The notes under the pieces are model-generated. The model was not told the origin of the DNA, ran no database searches, and saw only the letters and a program-made list of their open reading frames with translations. The position numbers were made by a program, and so were the translations under genes. A stretch of 58,831 nt of DNA from Acidobacteriota bacterium (GTDB taxonomy: Bacteria; Acidobacteriota; Polarisedimenticolia; J045): assembly GCA_025456425.1 (NCBI GenBank), contig JALOKP010000004.1, forward strand, positions 1 to 58,831. Reading direction: 5' to 3'. Shown piece after piece: positions 18,188 through 26,287 of this stretch. The first letter of the stretch is position 1, and each line of letters begins with the position of its first letter.

Positions 18188-19171
18188 TCAGGTCCCGGCC
18201 GGCATTCCGTCCACCCGCTGCAGCACGCGCAGCGCGCGCAGCGTGACCATCCGGCTCGGCCGGCCCGGGCGCTCCAGCGCGAACGGCCGCGGGGTGCGCC
18301 GGGGGTTGCGGGCGTACCAGGCCAGCATCGCCCCCTCGACGTCGGGGTGGACGGCGTCGAGCGGGAATCGTCCGTCGCGGCGCTGGCGGCCGCGCAGCCA
18401 GGACAGCGCCTCCCCCAGCCGCGGGTCGGCGCCGTAGCCGAGCGCGGTCATGAACTCGAGCCCGACCAGCAGGTCGTAGTAGTAGTGAACCGGGTCGTGC
18501 AGTCGGAACCAAGGCTCGTAGTGCGCCCCCTGCCGGTGCAGCGCGCGGGAAAGGTAGAACTCCGCGCCGCGCTCGACCGCGCGGGCCATCGCCTCGGTCC
18601 AGCGCTCGCGGGGATAGACCGCGAAGGCGCTCAGCGCCTCCCAGCTGTCGAGGTTCCGGCCCTTGCCGAAGCAGCTCCAGCCCCCCAGCCGGTCGGCGCT
18701 CGCGGCGAGCCACCGGAACGCGCTCTCCACCTTCGGGTGATCGGCGTAGCCGAACTGGACCAGGGCGCGCGCCGTGTTGCCCGTGACGCAGAGGTGACTG
18801 GTCGCCGAGGTCTCGGTGTTGAAGCCACCGTCCGCCCGCGCGAAGCGGCTGAGCCAGAGACGGCAGGCCGCGTCGATCCGCGGCTCGTCCCGCGTCAGGC
18901 CCAGCTGGGCGAGGACGAGCAGCATCCAGTTCGTCGAGAGGTACTTGGGCCGGTAGAGGGTCTTCTCGTCGTCCCACGAGCCGTCCGGGTGCTGCCGCGC
19001 CAGGATCTCGGCGGCCCAGCCGCGCTGCGGGATCGCGGCCTTCGCGCTCCGCACCGCAGGGTCGTGCTCGGGCCTCGCGAGCAGCGTGGTCAGTGCCAGG
19101 TATCGGATCGACGGCTGTTCGTCCTCGAGCAGCCAGTCGAGGACTTTCGTCGAGGTCGCGCTCTTCGCCAT
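18188..19171 (-). CDS. Prenyltransferase/squalene-oxidase-repeat protein
   Basis: This 327-residue soluble protein is built from alpha-helical repeats of the terpene-cyclase / prenyltransferase type. It shows QW-like units such as ILARQHPDGSWDDEKTLY and WLSRFARADGGFNTETS, a later GGWSCFGKG unit, and WLRGRQRRDGRFPL. No DxDD or DCTAE cyclase motif is evident, so a squalene-type cyclisation cannot be claimed; the barrel may bind or scan another ligand. The start ATG at 19171 follows the Nudix fusion stop by 22 bases. The fold is confident, the function is not. Confidence 0.8.
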   Translation of the reverse strand: MAKSATSTKVLDWLLEDEQPSIRYLALTTLLARPEHDPAVRSAKAAIPQRGWAAEILARQHPDGSWDDEKTLYRPKYLSTNWMLLVLAQLGLTRDEPRIDAACRLWLSRFARADGGFNTETSATSHLCVTGNTARALVQFGYADHPKVESAFRWLAASADRLGGWSCFGKGRNLDSWEALSAFAVYPRERWTEAMARAVERGAEFYLSRALHRQGAHYEPWFRLHDPVHYYYDLLVGLEFMTALGYGADPRLGEALSWLRGRQRRDGRFPLDAVHPDVEGAMLAWYARNPRRTPRPFALERPGRPSRMVTLRALRVLQRVDGMPAGT

Positions 19172-19193
19172 CGGCGTCCCTCCGCGCGCCAGC

Positions 19194-20597
19194 TTAGACC
19201 ACGCTCCAGTCCCGGCCCTCGGGGTCCGCCCGCCGCGCCTCGCCGCGCTGCTCGAGGTGCACCAGGTGCGCCAGCGCCTGCATCCGCGCCAGCGCGGGAG
19301 GGGCGTCCGGGGCGTCGGCGTAGGCCTCGCGGGCCAGGTCCTCGAGCGGGCGTGGCGCGGGACCGAGCGCCAGCGCCACCTGCGCCTCGCGCTGCGCGCG
19401 GTGGGCCAGCGCGCGGGCCAGCGCGCCGCCGTCGAGGACCGGGCCGTGGGCGGGAAGCACCCGCGCCGCGCCCAGCGCGCGCGCCTGCCGCAGCGACGCC
19501 AGGTACGCTCCCATGTCGCCGCCGTCCGCGAGCGGGATCAGGATCGTCGACATCCCGCTGACCAGGTCGCCGGCGATCAGCAGCGAACGACCCTCGATCT
19601 CCAGTACGACGTGGCCCGGGGCGTGGCCCGGCGTGTGGTGCGCGACGAGCGTCAGCCCGCCCAGGTCGAGGCGCGCGCCGTCGGTCAGCTCCGGCCGTGC
19701 GGCGAGGTCCGCGTCGAGCGGGACGCGCGCCAGCGTCTCGGGGTGCGCCAGGACCGGCACCGCGAGCGCACGAGCCACCGCGGCGGCGCCGGCGACGTGG
19801 TCGCGGTGGTGGTGGGTCAGCAGGACCGCGTGCGGCTCCGCTCCCGTGACCGCGCGGCGGCGGGCGATCACCGCGAGCAGCGCCTGCAGCTCGGCCGGAT
19901 CGTCGGAGCCGGGGTCGATCACGACGAAGCGGGCGCCGCCGGGCATCCAGACGTTGGTGTGGGTGGCGGGCGGGAGGGTGGCGGTCGCGACCGGGTAGAA
20001 CCAGACGCCGTGCGCGACCTCGAAGCGCGGGGCCGCGGCGTCGGCCTCGTGGTCGGCACGCAGGCGCGCGGCGAGCGCGGCTGGGGCGAGCGTCGGCGGA
20101 GCGGTGGCGAGGCTGCGGAAGAGCGGCGGCAGCGGGGGCGGGGCGGGGAGCGTCCCGGCCTCCCAGCGCGCGACCGCCTCGGCCGCCGGGACGAAGCGCA
20201 GCTCCTCGATCTCGTCGGGGGAGGGGAGGCCGGGCGGCACCGTTCCGGCCGGGACGACCGCGAGGAAGAAGGGGCTGTGGTAGCGCAGCTTCATGAACGG
20301 TGGCGTGGTGCGCACGCCGATCGGGTGCAGATCGCCGGGGGCGACGCGCACGCCGGTCTCTTCCAGCAGCTCGCGCGCGCCGCAGCGGGCGAAGGCGCCG
20401 GGATCGTCCGGGCGGTCGACCGACTCGACGCGCCCACCGGGGCAGGCCCAGTGCGACGGGAAGAAGCGCGAGTGGCGCGAGCGCAGGCCGAGCAGCAGTT
20501 CCCAGCCGGCGGGGCCGCGCCGGACCACGGCGACGACGGCGCTGTCGATCGGCGTCGACGGGACGGCGGGGGAGATGCCGTCGGGGAGTTCGCTCAC
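19194..20597 (-). CDS. Nudix hydrolase fused to metallo-beta-lactamase (LACTB2-like)
   Basis: This 467-residue protein combines two enzymes. Residues ~15-170 form a Nudix domain with WACPGGRVESVDRPDDPG and the box end RELLEETGV, although the spacing of the Nudix box is expanded. Residues ~200-440 form a metallo-beta-lactamase fold with LLTHHHRDHVAG (the HxHxDH metal site), HTPGHAPGHV and AGDLVSGMSTILI, most like LACTB2-type nucleases. Nudix domains hydrolyse nucleotide diphosphates, while LACTB2-like domains cut single-stranded nucleic acid or thioesters. It starts 7 bases after the DegT stop. The substrate pair is unknown. Confidence 0.88.
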   Translation of the reverse strand: MSELPDGISPAVPSTPIDSAVVAVVRRGPAGWELLLGLRSRHSRFFPSHWACPGGRVESVDRPDDPGAFARCGARELLEETGVRVAPGDLHPIGVRTTPPFMKLRYHSPFFLAVVPAGTVPPGLPSPDEIEELRFVPAAEAVARWEAGTLPAPPPLPPLFRSLATAPPTLAPAALAARLRADHEADAAAPRFEVAHGVWFYPVATATLPPATHTNVWMPGGARFVVIDPGSDDPAELQALLAVIARRRAVTGAEPHAVLLTHHHRDHVAGAAAVARALAVPVLAHPETLARVPLDADLAARPELTDGARLDLGGLTLVAHHTPGHAPGHVVLEIEGRSLLIAGDLVSGMSTILIPLADGGDMGAYLASLRQARALGAARVLPAHGPVLDGGALARALAHRAQREAQVALALGPAPRPLEDLAREAYADAPDAPPALARMQALAHLVHLEQRGEARRADPEGRDWSVV

Positions 20598-20604
20598 GCC
20601 GGGC

Positions 20605-21852
20605 TCAGGCGGGGGCCAGCCGGCCGGCGCGCGCCGCGTCGGCGACCTTGGCGAAGGCGGCGACGACGTCGCCCATCTCCTCCGCGCCGGCGAGCAGCGT
20701 CTCCTGTTTGACCCAGATCGTCGTGTCGCAGAGCCGCTGCGTGACCGGCAGGTCGTAGCTGGCGTAGGGGACGCGGATCGCGTCCTTCCACTTGGGGCCG
20801 CCCCAGTGGGTCGGGCGCTCGCCGTACCAGGCGAAGAGCCCCTGCCTGTAGAGCGGCATCGTGTAGCCGGGGTTGGCGGGGATCCCCTCGGCGTGCAGGG
20901 CCTTGATGACCTCGGCCTTCGGCGCCGGGATCGCGGCGGGGTCGAGCCGCACCATGAACATGTGGCAGGCGTGGGCGGTGATCCGCGGGTCGTCGTCGGG
21001 GACCAGGAGGCCGGGGATTCGCGCCAGCTCGCGCTGCAGCACCGCCATCGCGGCGCGGCGCCGCTCCTGCTGCGCGGGCAGGCGCTCGAGCATCGCCAGC
21101 AGGATCGCGGCCTGGAACTCCCCGAGGCGCAGGTTGAGGCCGGGGAAGTCGTGGGCGTACCACTCGCCGCCCAGGCGGCGGCCGCAGTTGTGGTAGCTCC
21201 AGGCGCGCTGGAAGGTCGCCTCGTCGTTGGTCAGGACGATGCCGCCCTCGCCCGACGAGATGTTCTTGCTGGACTGGAAGGAGAAGATGCCGGCATTGCC
21301 GAGCGCGCCGACGGGCGTGCCGCGCCAGGCCGCCATCCAGCCCTGCGCCGCGTCCTCGACCACCGACAGGCCGTGCCGCTGCGCGGCCGCCAGCACGCCG
21401 TCCATGTCGGCCGGCCGGCCGCCGATGTGGACCGGCATGATGCAGGTGGTGCGCTCGCTGACGGCGGCGTCGATCTGGCGCGGGTCGAGGTTGTGGGTTC
21501 CGGGCTCGACGTCGACGAAGACCGGGACGGCGCCGATCTCGACCACCGCCATCGCGCTGGCCATGAAAGTGTAGGGGGAGGTGATGACCTCGTCGCCGGG
21601 CTTGACGCCGGCAGCGATCAGCGCGATCTCCAGCGCGATCGTCCCGTTGCAGCAGGCCACGCCGTAGCGGGCGCCCTGCAGCGCCGAGTACTTGCACTCG
21701 AACTCGCCGACGCGCGGACCGCCGATCCCCCAGACCCCGCCATGCAGCGCGTCGAGCAGGGCTTTCTCGTCCGAGGCGTCGAAGGTCGGCCACTTGGGCC
21801 AGGGGCGGGTGCGGACCGGGGTGCCGCCGTGCAGGGCGAGGGTGTCGGGCAT
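20605..21852 (-). CDS. DegT/DnrJ/EryC1/StrS-family PLP aminotransferase
   Basis: This 415-residue aminotransferase makes amino sugars or related products using pyridoxal phosphate. It contains NGTIALEIALIAAGVKPGDEV, EDAAQGWMAAW and the Schiff-base lysine in FSFQSSKNISSGEGG (normally FxxxKN). The active-site stretch HNCGRR and SPYTFMASA are also family features. Such enzymes serve surface-glycan or antibiotic sugar pathways; no sugar-nucleotide gene is nearby. It begins the six-gene minus-strand run, and the long spacer upstream (21853-22329) should hold its promoter. Confidence 0.92.
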   Translation of the reverse strand: MPDTLALHGGTPVRTRPWPKWPTFDASDEKALLDALHGGVWGIGGPRVGEFECKYSALQGARYGVACCNGTIALEIALIAAGVKPGDEVITSPYTFMASAMAVVEIGAVPVFVDVEPGTHNLDPRQIDAAVSERTTCIMPVHIGGRPADMDGVLAAAQRHGLSVVEDAAQGWMAAWRGTPVGALGNAGIFSFQSSKNISSGEGGIVLTNDEATFQRAWSYHNCGRRLGGEWYAHDFPGLNLRLGEFQAAILLAMLERLPAQQERRRAAMAVLQRELARIPGLLVPDDDPRITAHACHMFMVRLDPAAIPAPKAEVIKALHAEGIPANPGYTMPLYRQGLFAWYGERPTHWGGPKWKDAIRVPYASYDLPVTQRLCDTTIWVKQETLLAGAEEMGDVVAAFAKVADAARAGRLAPA

Positions 21853-22329
21853 CGGGTGCGGTCTCCGGGGTGCGGGGTCGGCCCCGGCATCATGGGGAGC
21901 GGGGCCGGGGAGGGCAAGATGGGGCCGGGGGCGGGGTCGGGGCCACGCGGGGCGGCCGGGCGGGGCGCGCCGCGGAGGGGACCGCGCGGTCGGCCGGAGC
22001 AGGACCGGGGCGCGACGAATCGAAACGGAGTCCGGTCGAATGCACCGTTACGACAACGGAGCCACCCCGAGTGCACCTTCTCGGCGGCTCGAGGCCCAAC
22101 ACGGAGCGGTCCGGTACCCGGTGCAGCGCCTAAGCTGTTGATCCGCGAACGCGCGGCGGACTCTCCCGGGCCGTAGTGTGCACCCGACCGGGCTCCGTCC
22201 GCGGCGATGTGCATTCGACCGGGCTCTGTGCGGAGGGCGGCGCCTCCGCGACGGACCGGGAGCTTCACGGAGATTTGCGGTCTACCGCCGCGCCGCGCAC
22301 CTCGCCCCACCCCACCCTACAATCCTCGC
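21853..22329. other. Divergent spacer with 22-bp repeats
   Basis: This 477-base gap separates the divergent DegT and TatD genes. No credible gene is present. The left half is a G-rich low-complexity stretch (GGGGCCGGGG-like runs, 21885-21960). The right half carries three copies of a 22-bp motif listed separately. Confidence 0.7.
22025..22229. repeat. Three-copy 22-bp repeat (one inverted, two direct)
   Basis: Copies lie at 22025-22046 (inverted), 22177-22198 and 22208-22229. They share the core GTGCAYYCGACCGGRCTCYG with two or three differences each. The two direct copies are 31 bases apart start to start, about three helical turns. This would fit an operator for a dimeric regulator ahead of tatD or the aminotransferase, or a short mobile repeat. 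Confidence 0.75.
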
Positions 22330-23100
22330 GTGCTGATCGACGCTCACGCGCACCTGGCCGACGCAGCCTTCGCGGAGGATCTGCCGGAGGTCCTGGCCGC
22401 CGCGCGCGCGGCGGGGGTGGCGCGGATCGTCGCGGTGGGGGAGACGCTGGAGGACGCGCGGCGGCTGATCGCGCTGGCGGAGCGGCACCCGGAGATCGCC
22501 CCCGCGGCCGGGCTCTACCCGACGCACCTGGATCCGGGCGCGCTCGAGGCGATGGAGGCTTTCGTGCGCGCGCACCGCGACCGGCTGGTCGCCGTCGGGG
22601 AGATCGGGCTGGACCGCTGGGCGGTGCAGGACGAGGCGCTGCTCGCGCGGCAGCGGGAGTTCTTCCTGCGTCAGGTCCGGCTGGCGGCGGAGCTGGACCT
22701 GCCGGTCAACGTCCACAGTCGCAGCGCGGGGCACCACGCGATCGCGGCGCTGGTTGAAGCGGGGGCGCGGCGCGTGCTCATGCACGCGTTCGACGGGCGG
22801 GCCGGGGCGGCGCTGGAGGGGGTGCGCCACGGTTTCTTCTTCTCGGTGCCGCCGTCCGTGGTCCGCTCGCGGCAGAAGCACAAGCTGGTCCTTGCGCTGC
22901 CGCTCTCGGCGTTGCTGCTGGAGACCGACAGCCCGGTGCTGGGGCCGGAACCCGGCGAGCGCAATGTCCCCGCGAACATCGGCGTCGCGCTGCGGGCCGT
23001 GGCGGAGCTGAAGGGGATCAGCGCGGAGGAAGTGGCCCGGGCGACGACGGCGAACGCGGTGCGGCTGTTCGGGGAGGGGGTGCTGGGGCGGTGTGGGTAG
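22330..23100 (+). CDS. tatD: TatD-family metal-dependent DNase
   Basis: This 256-residue TIM-barrel hydrolase belongs to the TatD family of Mg-dependent 3'-5' exonucleases. Metal ligands are visible: the DAHAHL motif at the start, the glutamate in AVGEIGLDRW, histidines in NVHSRSAG and LMHAFDG, and the aspartate in LLLETDSPVLGPE. The GTG at 22330 (VLIDAHAHLAD) is the only start that puts the HxH at the N-terminus as in the family. It ends 79 bases before the FHA activator and may be co-transcribed with it. The family is certain. Confidence 0.93.
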   Translation: MLIDAHAHLADAAFAEDLPEVLAAARAAGVARIVAVGETLEDARRLIALAERHPEIAPAAGLYPTHLDPGALEAMEAFVRAHRDRLVAVGEIGLDRWAVQDEALLARQREFFLRQVRLAAELDLPVNVHSRSAGHHAIAALVEAGARRVLMHAFDGRAGAALEGVRHGFFFSVPPSVVRSRQKHKLVLALPLSALLLETDSPVLGPEPGERNVPANIGVALRAVAELKGISAEEVARATTANAVRLFGEGVLGRCG

Positions 23101-23179
23101 GCCGGAAAGGGCCGGTCCCCGCGGGCCCGGGTCTGCGCTAGGATGCGCCGCGTCAAGGTTGGTCCGGGGGACGGAACCC

Positions 23180-25045
23180 ATGTACTTCCTGGAGGCGCGG
23201 GTCGGCGGCCGATCGGTGCGCTGGCCACTGCGCGATGCGTCGTACGTGGTCGGTCGCGAGAGCGGGTGTGAGGTGATCGTCCCCGATCCGCGGCTTTCCC
23301 GCCGCCACTTCCGGCTCACGATCGCGGGACGGATCTTCTCCGTCGAGGATCTCGGCAGCACGAGCGGGGTCATCTGCGACGAGCAGCGCATCGAACGGCA
23401 GCAGGTCGAGCTTGACCAGTGGTTCGCGGCCGGCGCGACGCTCTTCGCGGTGCGCGAAGGGGTGACGTTCACGTCGGTCGACGAGGTCCGGCCGGTGGGG
23501 TCGCTGGAAGGACCGCCTTCCGCCCGAGAGGGAAACGCTGTTTCCAAGCTGACCCAGCCGCCCCCCCACGGCGTCGCCGCGGACGGGTCGAATCGCGTCT
23601 CGGACCGAGCCGACTTGAGTGCGTGGCTCGCCGAGTTGGCGGGCGCCGTGGCGAACGCGCGCGACGCCGAGGATCGGATACGGTGGGCGCTCCACTTTGC
23701 CGCGCGGCACAGCGGCGCCGAGACGGTGGCGATCGTGCAGCGCGGGGGGAACGGATGGTCCGTCGCCGGGCTACACGGTGACTTGCGGGCCCCCGCCGTC
23801 GATGCGGCACTCGAGCTCCTGAGCGGTACGGCCGCGTTCTTCGTGCAACACGACGGCCAGTTCCTGCTCGGCTGTCCGGTCCACTCCGGCGCGGCCGACG
23901 GCGATGGGTGGATGCTGCTCTACCCATGGCGGGGCCCACGCGCACCCACTCCGGAAATCCTGCTCACGGCTTCGCTTTGTGGGAGCTGGCTCGATCTTCG
24001 AGGTGACGGATCGAACCGATCGGGGTCGACGTCCGCCTCGCCCGAGGCCGCCGGTGGCGGTTCGACGACCCAGCCAGCCGGCAACGGCTCGAAGCTGCAC
24101 GCGCCCACGTTCCTGGGGAATTCCGCCGCGGTCACGGCGCTGCTCGCCGAGGTCGACCGGCTGGCGATCGCGGCCCTGCCGATCCTGCTGCAAGGGGAGT
24201 CTGGCACCGGAAAGGAACTCCTGGCGCGACGCCTGCACGTGCTGTCGCCGCGCCGGTCCGGCCCCTTCGTCGCGCTCAACTGCGCCGCGCTGCCCGCGGA
24301 GCTGCTGGAGGCCGAGTTGTTCGGGATCGAGCGCGGCGTGGCGACGGGCGTCAGCGCGCGGATCGGGCGCCTCGCGCAAGCGAGCGGCGGGACGTTGTTC
24401 CTCGACGAAGTCGGAGACCTCCCCCCCGCCCTGCAGCCGAAGCTGCTGCGGGCCATCGAGTCCGGAGAGGTCACGCCGCTCGGGGCCCCCGCGGCGCTGC
24501 GGATCGACGTCCGGCTCGTCTCGGCGACCAACCAGGACCTCGAGGACGGAGTGCGCCAGGGCCGGTTTCGATCCGACCTGATGTACCGCCTCGCGGGGGC
24601 GGTCATCCGCTTGCCCGCGCTGCGGGAACGGCCCGAGGACATTCTCCCCTTGGCGCGGGCATTCGCCCGCGAGGCCGCGGGGGCGCAGGGCCGGCCGTTC
24701 CGTGGGATCGACCTCGACGCCACCCGCATCCTGCTCGGTTGCGAGTGGCCGGGCAACGTCCGCCAGCTTCGCCACGCGATGCATCGCGCGGTCGCGCTAG
24801 CGGACGGCGCGATCCTCCACGCCGGGCTCCTGCCGGCCGATCTCGCGCCCGCGTCCGACGCCCTCCGCGGTGCGGCACTCCTCGATGCGCGCGGCGAGTT
24901 CCGTGAGGCGCGGGTCGCCTTCGAGCGGTTCTACTTCGCGAAGCTCCTGGAGCGCGCGGCCGGGAACCTGTCCGAGGCAGCGCGGCTCGCGGGTGTCAGC
25001 CGGAGCTTCCTCTACGAGAAGCTCGAGGAACTGGGGCTGCGGTGA
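23180..25045 (+). CDS. FHA-domain sigma-54 activator with altered GAFTGA loop
   Basis: This 621-residue transcription activator has an N-terminal FHA domain (residues ~1-100; GR at 25-26 and LSRRHF at 39-44), which binds phosphothreonine. A GAF-like domain follows (~145-275). The AAA+ core (~310-545) has Walker A GESGTGKE, Walker B GGTLFLDE and arginine region RFRSDLMYRL. A C-terminal Fis-type helix-turn-helix (NLSEAARLAGVSRSFLYEKL) completes it. The sigma-54-contacting loop, normally GAFTGA, reads GVATGV at ~386-391. The ATG at 23180 is preceded by GGGGACGGA. It is followed by a sigma-54 promoter and a lectin gene, its likely target, and a Ser/Thr kinase lies beyond. No receiver domain is present, so kinase-FHA signalling is the likely input. 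Confidence 0.93.
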   Translation: MYFLEARVGGRSVRWPLRDASYVVGRESGCEVIVPDPRLSRRHFRLTIAGRIFSVEDLGSTSGVICDEQRIERQQVELDQWFAAGATLFAVREGVTFTSVDEVRPVGSLEGPPSAREGNAVSKLTQPPPHGVAADGSNRVSDRADLSAWLAELAGAVANARDAEDRIRWALHFAARHSGAETVAIVQRGGNGWSVAGLHGDLRAPAVDAALELLSGTAAFFVQHDGQFLLGCPVHSGAADGDGWMLLYPWRGPRAPTPEILLTASLCGSWLDLRGDGSNRSGSTSASPEAAGGGSTTQPAGNGSKLHAPTFLGNSAAVTALLAEVDRLAIAALPILLQGESGTGKELLARRLHVLSPRRSGPFVALNCAALPAELLEAELFGIERGVATGVSARIGRLAQASGGTLFLDEVGDLPPALQPKLLRAIESGEVTPLGAPAALRIDVRLVSATNQDLEDGVRQGRFRSDLMYRLAGAVIRLPALRERPEDILPLARAFAREAAGAQGRPFRGIDLDATRILLGCEWPGNVRQLRHAMHRAVALADGAILHAGLLPADLAPASDALRGAALLDARGEFREARVAFERFYFAKLLERAAGNLSEAARLAGVSRSFLYEKLEELGLR

Positions 25046-25098
25046 GGTAGCCCCGTTGCGCCCTTGGCCGCGGCATCGCCCGCAAGGACACGCTCGAA

Positions 25099-25142
25099 CG
25101 GCCGTCGGTGGGGCGGACAGGCCACACGGTCGGCCGTCCGCC
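25099..25142. promoter_or_regulatory. Candidate upstream activator site
   Basis: CGGCCGTC occurs at 25099-25106 and again at 25131-25138, 32 bases apart. An inverted pair GGCGGAC (25112-25118) / GTCCGCC (25136-25142) lies in the same stretch. It is 107-150 bases upstream of the sigma-54 promoter, the usual distance for an enhancer site. Assignment to the neighbouring activator is inference. Confidence 0.35.
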
Positions 25143-25248
25143 GCGCCGGACGCCCTTCGCTGCGCGCGAGGCGTGCGCTCCGCGCGCGCCCGTTGCATCC
25201 CGCTCGTGCACGGGGACCTCATCCGAGCTCTCGCCCCTTCCAAGGCCC

Positions 25249-25263
25249 GGCACGCTCGTTGCA
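25249..25263 (+). promoter_or_regulatory. Sigma-54 promoter of the lectin gene
   Basis: GGCACGCTCGTTGCA is a near-perfect -24/-12 element: GG at 25249-25250, ten bases, then GC at 25261-25262. Transcription should begin near 25274, leaving a leader of about 100 bases before the lectin ATG. It lies directly downstream of a sigma-54 activator gene. Confidence 0.85.
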
Positions 25264-25374
25264 CTCGCTTCACGCCGAGGCGCGCGTCGACGCTCTGCGG
25301 CGTCGTTCTCGACCAGCGGCGGTCGGGGGCGCGCGGCTCTCATCGACCGAATCCATGCTCACGGGGAGGACACC

Positions 25375-26232
25375 ATGGGAAAGCGAACCTGGGTACTGAC
25401 ACTCATCCTGCTGCTTTCTTGTTTGGCGCCAGTCTTCGCACAGGTCGCGATACCAGACGCGCGCCAAGTCGTGCCGCTGACCGCCGAGCGCTACACGCTG
25501 GTCCGGCAGCCCGCAGTCAGCTGGAGCGAGGCCCGGGACGCTTGCCGCATCTCGGGAGGCCACCTCGCGACGATCCATTCCGAAGCGGAGAACGCCCGAG
25601 TCCAGTCGCTCCTCGGCGGCGTACTGGGCGCTTGGCTCGGCGGGACGAATCTGGATGGCGAGTGGCGATGGATCACCGGCGAGCCCTTCGACTACACCAA
25701 CTGGGACCCGGGTGAGCCGAACAACGCCACCGGAGACGAGCACTACCTCCAGATCTGGAGTCCGGACTACGATCCGGCCAAAGCCGGAACGTGGAACGAC
25801 AACGCGCTCGTCAGCCGCCACGTCGACGGGTACATCTGCGAGTACGAGTATCGCGTCTTCTATTCCTTGAGCGTCACCTGGGAAGCGGCGGACCTCGCCT
25901 GTCGGGTGACCGGAGGCCATCTCGCGACGCTCACGTCGAGCGCGGAGAATGCGCTCGTCACGGGCATGCTGCGCGGCTTCTCCGCCTGGATCGGCGGATA
26001 CAAGGACCGGGGCGGGTTCTGGGATCTCGGCGGGACCTGGAGGTGGGTGACCGGCGAGCCGTTCGATTGCGAGACCTGCTACACGAACTGGTATCCCGGC
26101 GAGCCGAACAACTACGGGGGCCGCGAGAACTTCCTCGAGCTCGGGGGAGGCTTGTCCTATCCGGAGAGCTTCTGGAACGACAACGAGAGCCCGTCGCGCA
26201 ACGTCCACGGGTTCGTGTGCGAATACGAGTAG
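25375..26232 (+). CDS. Secreted protein with two tandem C-type lectin domains
   Basis: This 285-residue protein has a signal peptide (MGKRTWVLTLILLLSCLAPV, cut near FAQ) and two C-type lectin-like domains. Domain 1 (~38-157) and domain 2 (~160-285) each carry the calcium/sugar motifs: EPN at 114-116 and 243-245, WND at 140-142 and 267-269. The EPN form is the mannose-type specificity signature in animal lectins. GGHLAT and a closing YICEYE or FVCEYE mark each domain. GGGGAGGA lies 5 bases before the ATG. It is likely transcribed from the sigma-54 promoter at 25249 and ends 19 bases before a strong hairpin. A role in adhesion or glycan capture is inferred. Confidence 0.92.
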   Translation: MGKRTWVLTLILLLSCLAPVFAQVAIPDARQVVPLTAERYTLVRQPAVSWSEARDACRISGGHLATIHSEAENARVQSLLGGVLGAWLGGTNLDGEWRWITGEPFDYTNWDPGEPNNATGDEHYLQIWSPDYDPAKAGTWNDNALVSRHVDGYICEYEYRVFYSLSVTWEAADLACRVTGGHLATLTSSAENALVTGMLRGFSAWIGGYKDRGGFWDLGGTWRWVTGEPFDCETCYTNWYPGEPNNYGGRENFLELGGGLSYPESFWNDNESPSRNVHGFVCEYE

Positions 26233-26251
26233 CCGGGTGAGCGGTGCGCGG

Positions 26252-26281
26252 CCGGGGTACCGCCGTGACGGCGTACCCCGG
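26252..26281. terminator. Bidirectional hairpin terminator
   Basis: A 12-bp stem with one bulged base and a five-base loop pairs CCGGGGTAC with GTACCCCGG. It sits between the converging ends of the lectin and kinase genes. No long T-run follows, as is usual at this GC content. Confidence 0.75.
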
Positions 26282-26287
26282 TCGCGA

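Noticed and set aside
14941-18246. A long plus-strand frame opposite addB
   Set aside because: Composition is shadow-like and addB motifs on the other strand are unambiguous.
18188-19171. Calling the repeat protein a squalene-hopene cyclase
   Set aside because: It is half the usual length and lacks the DxDD catalytic motif.
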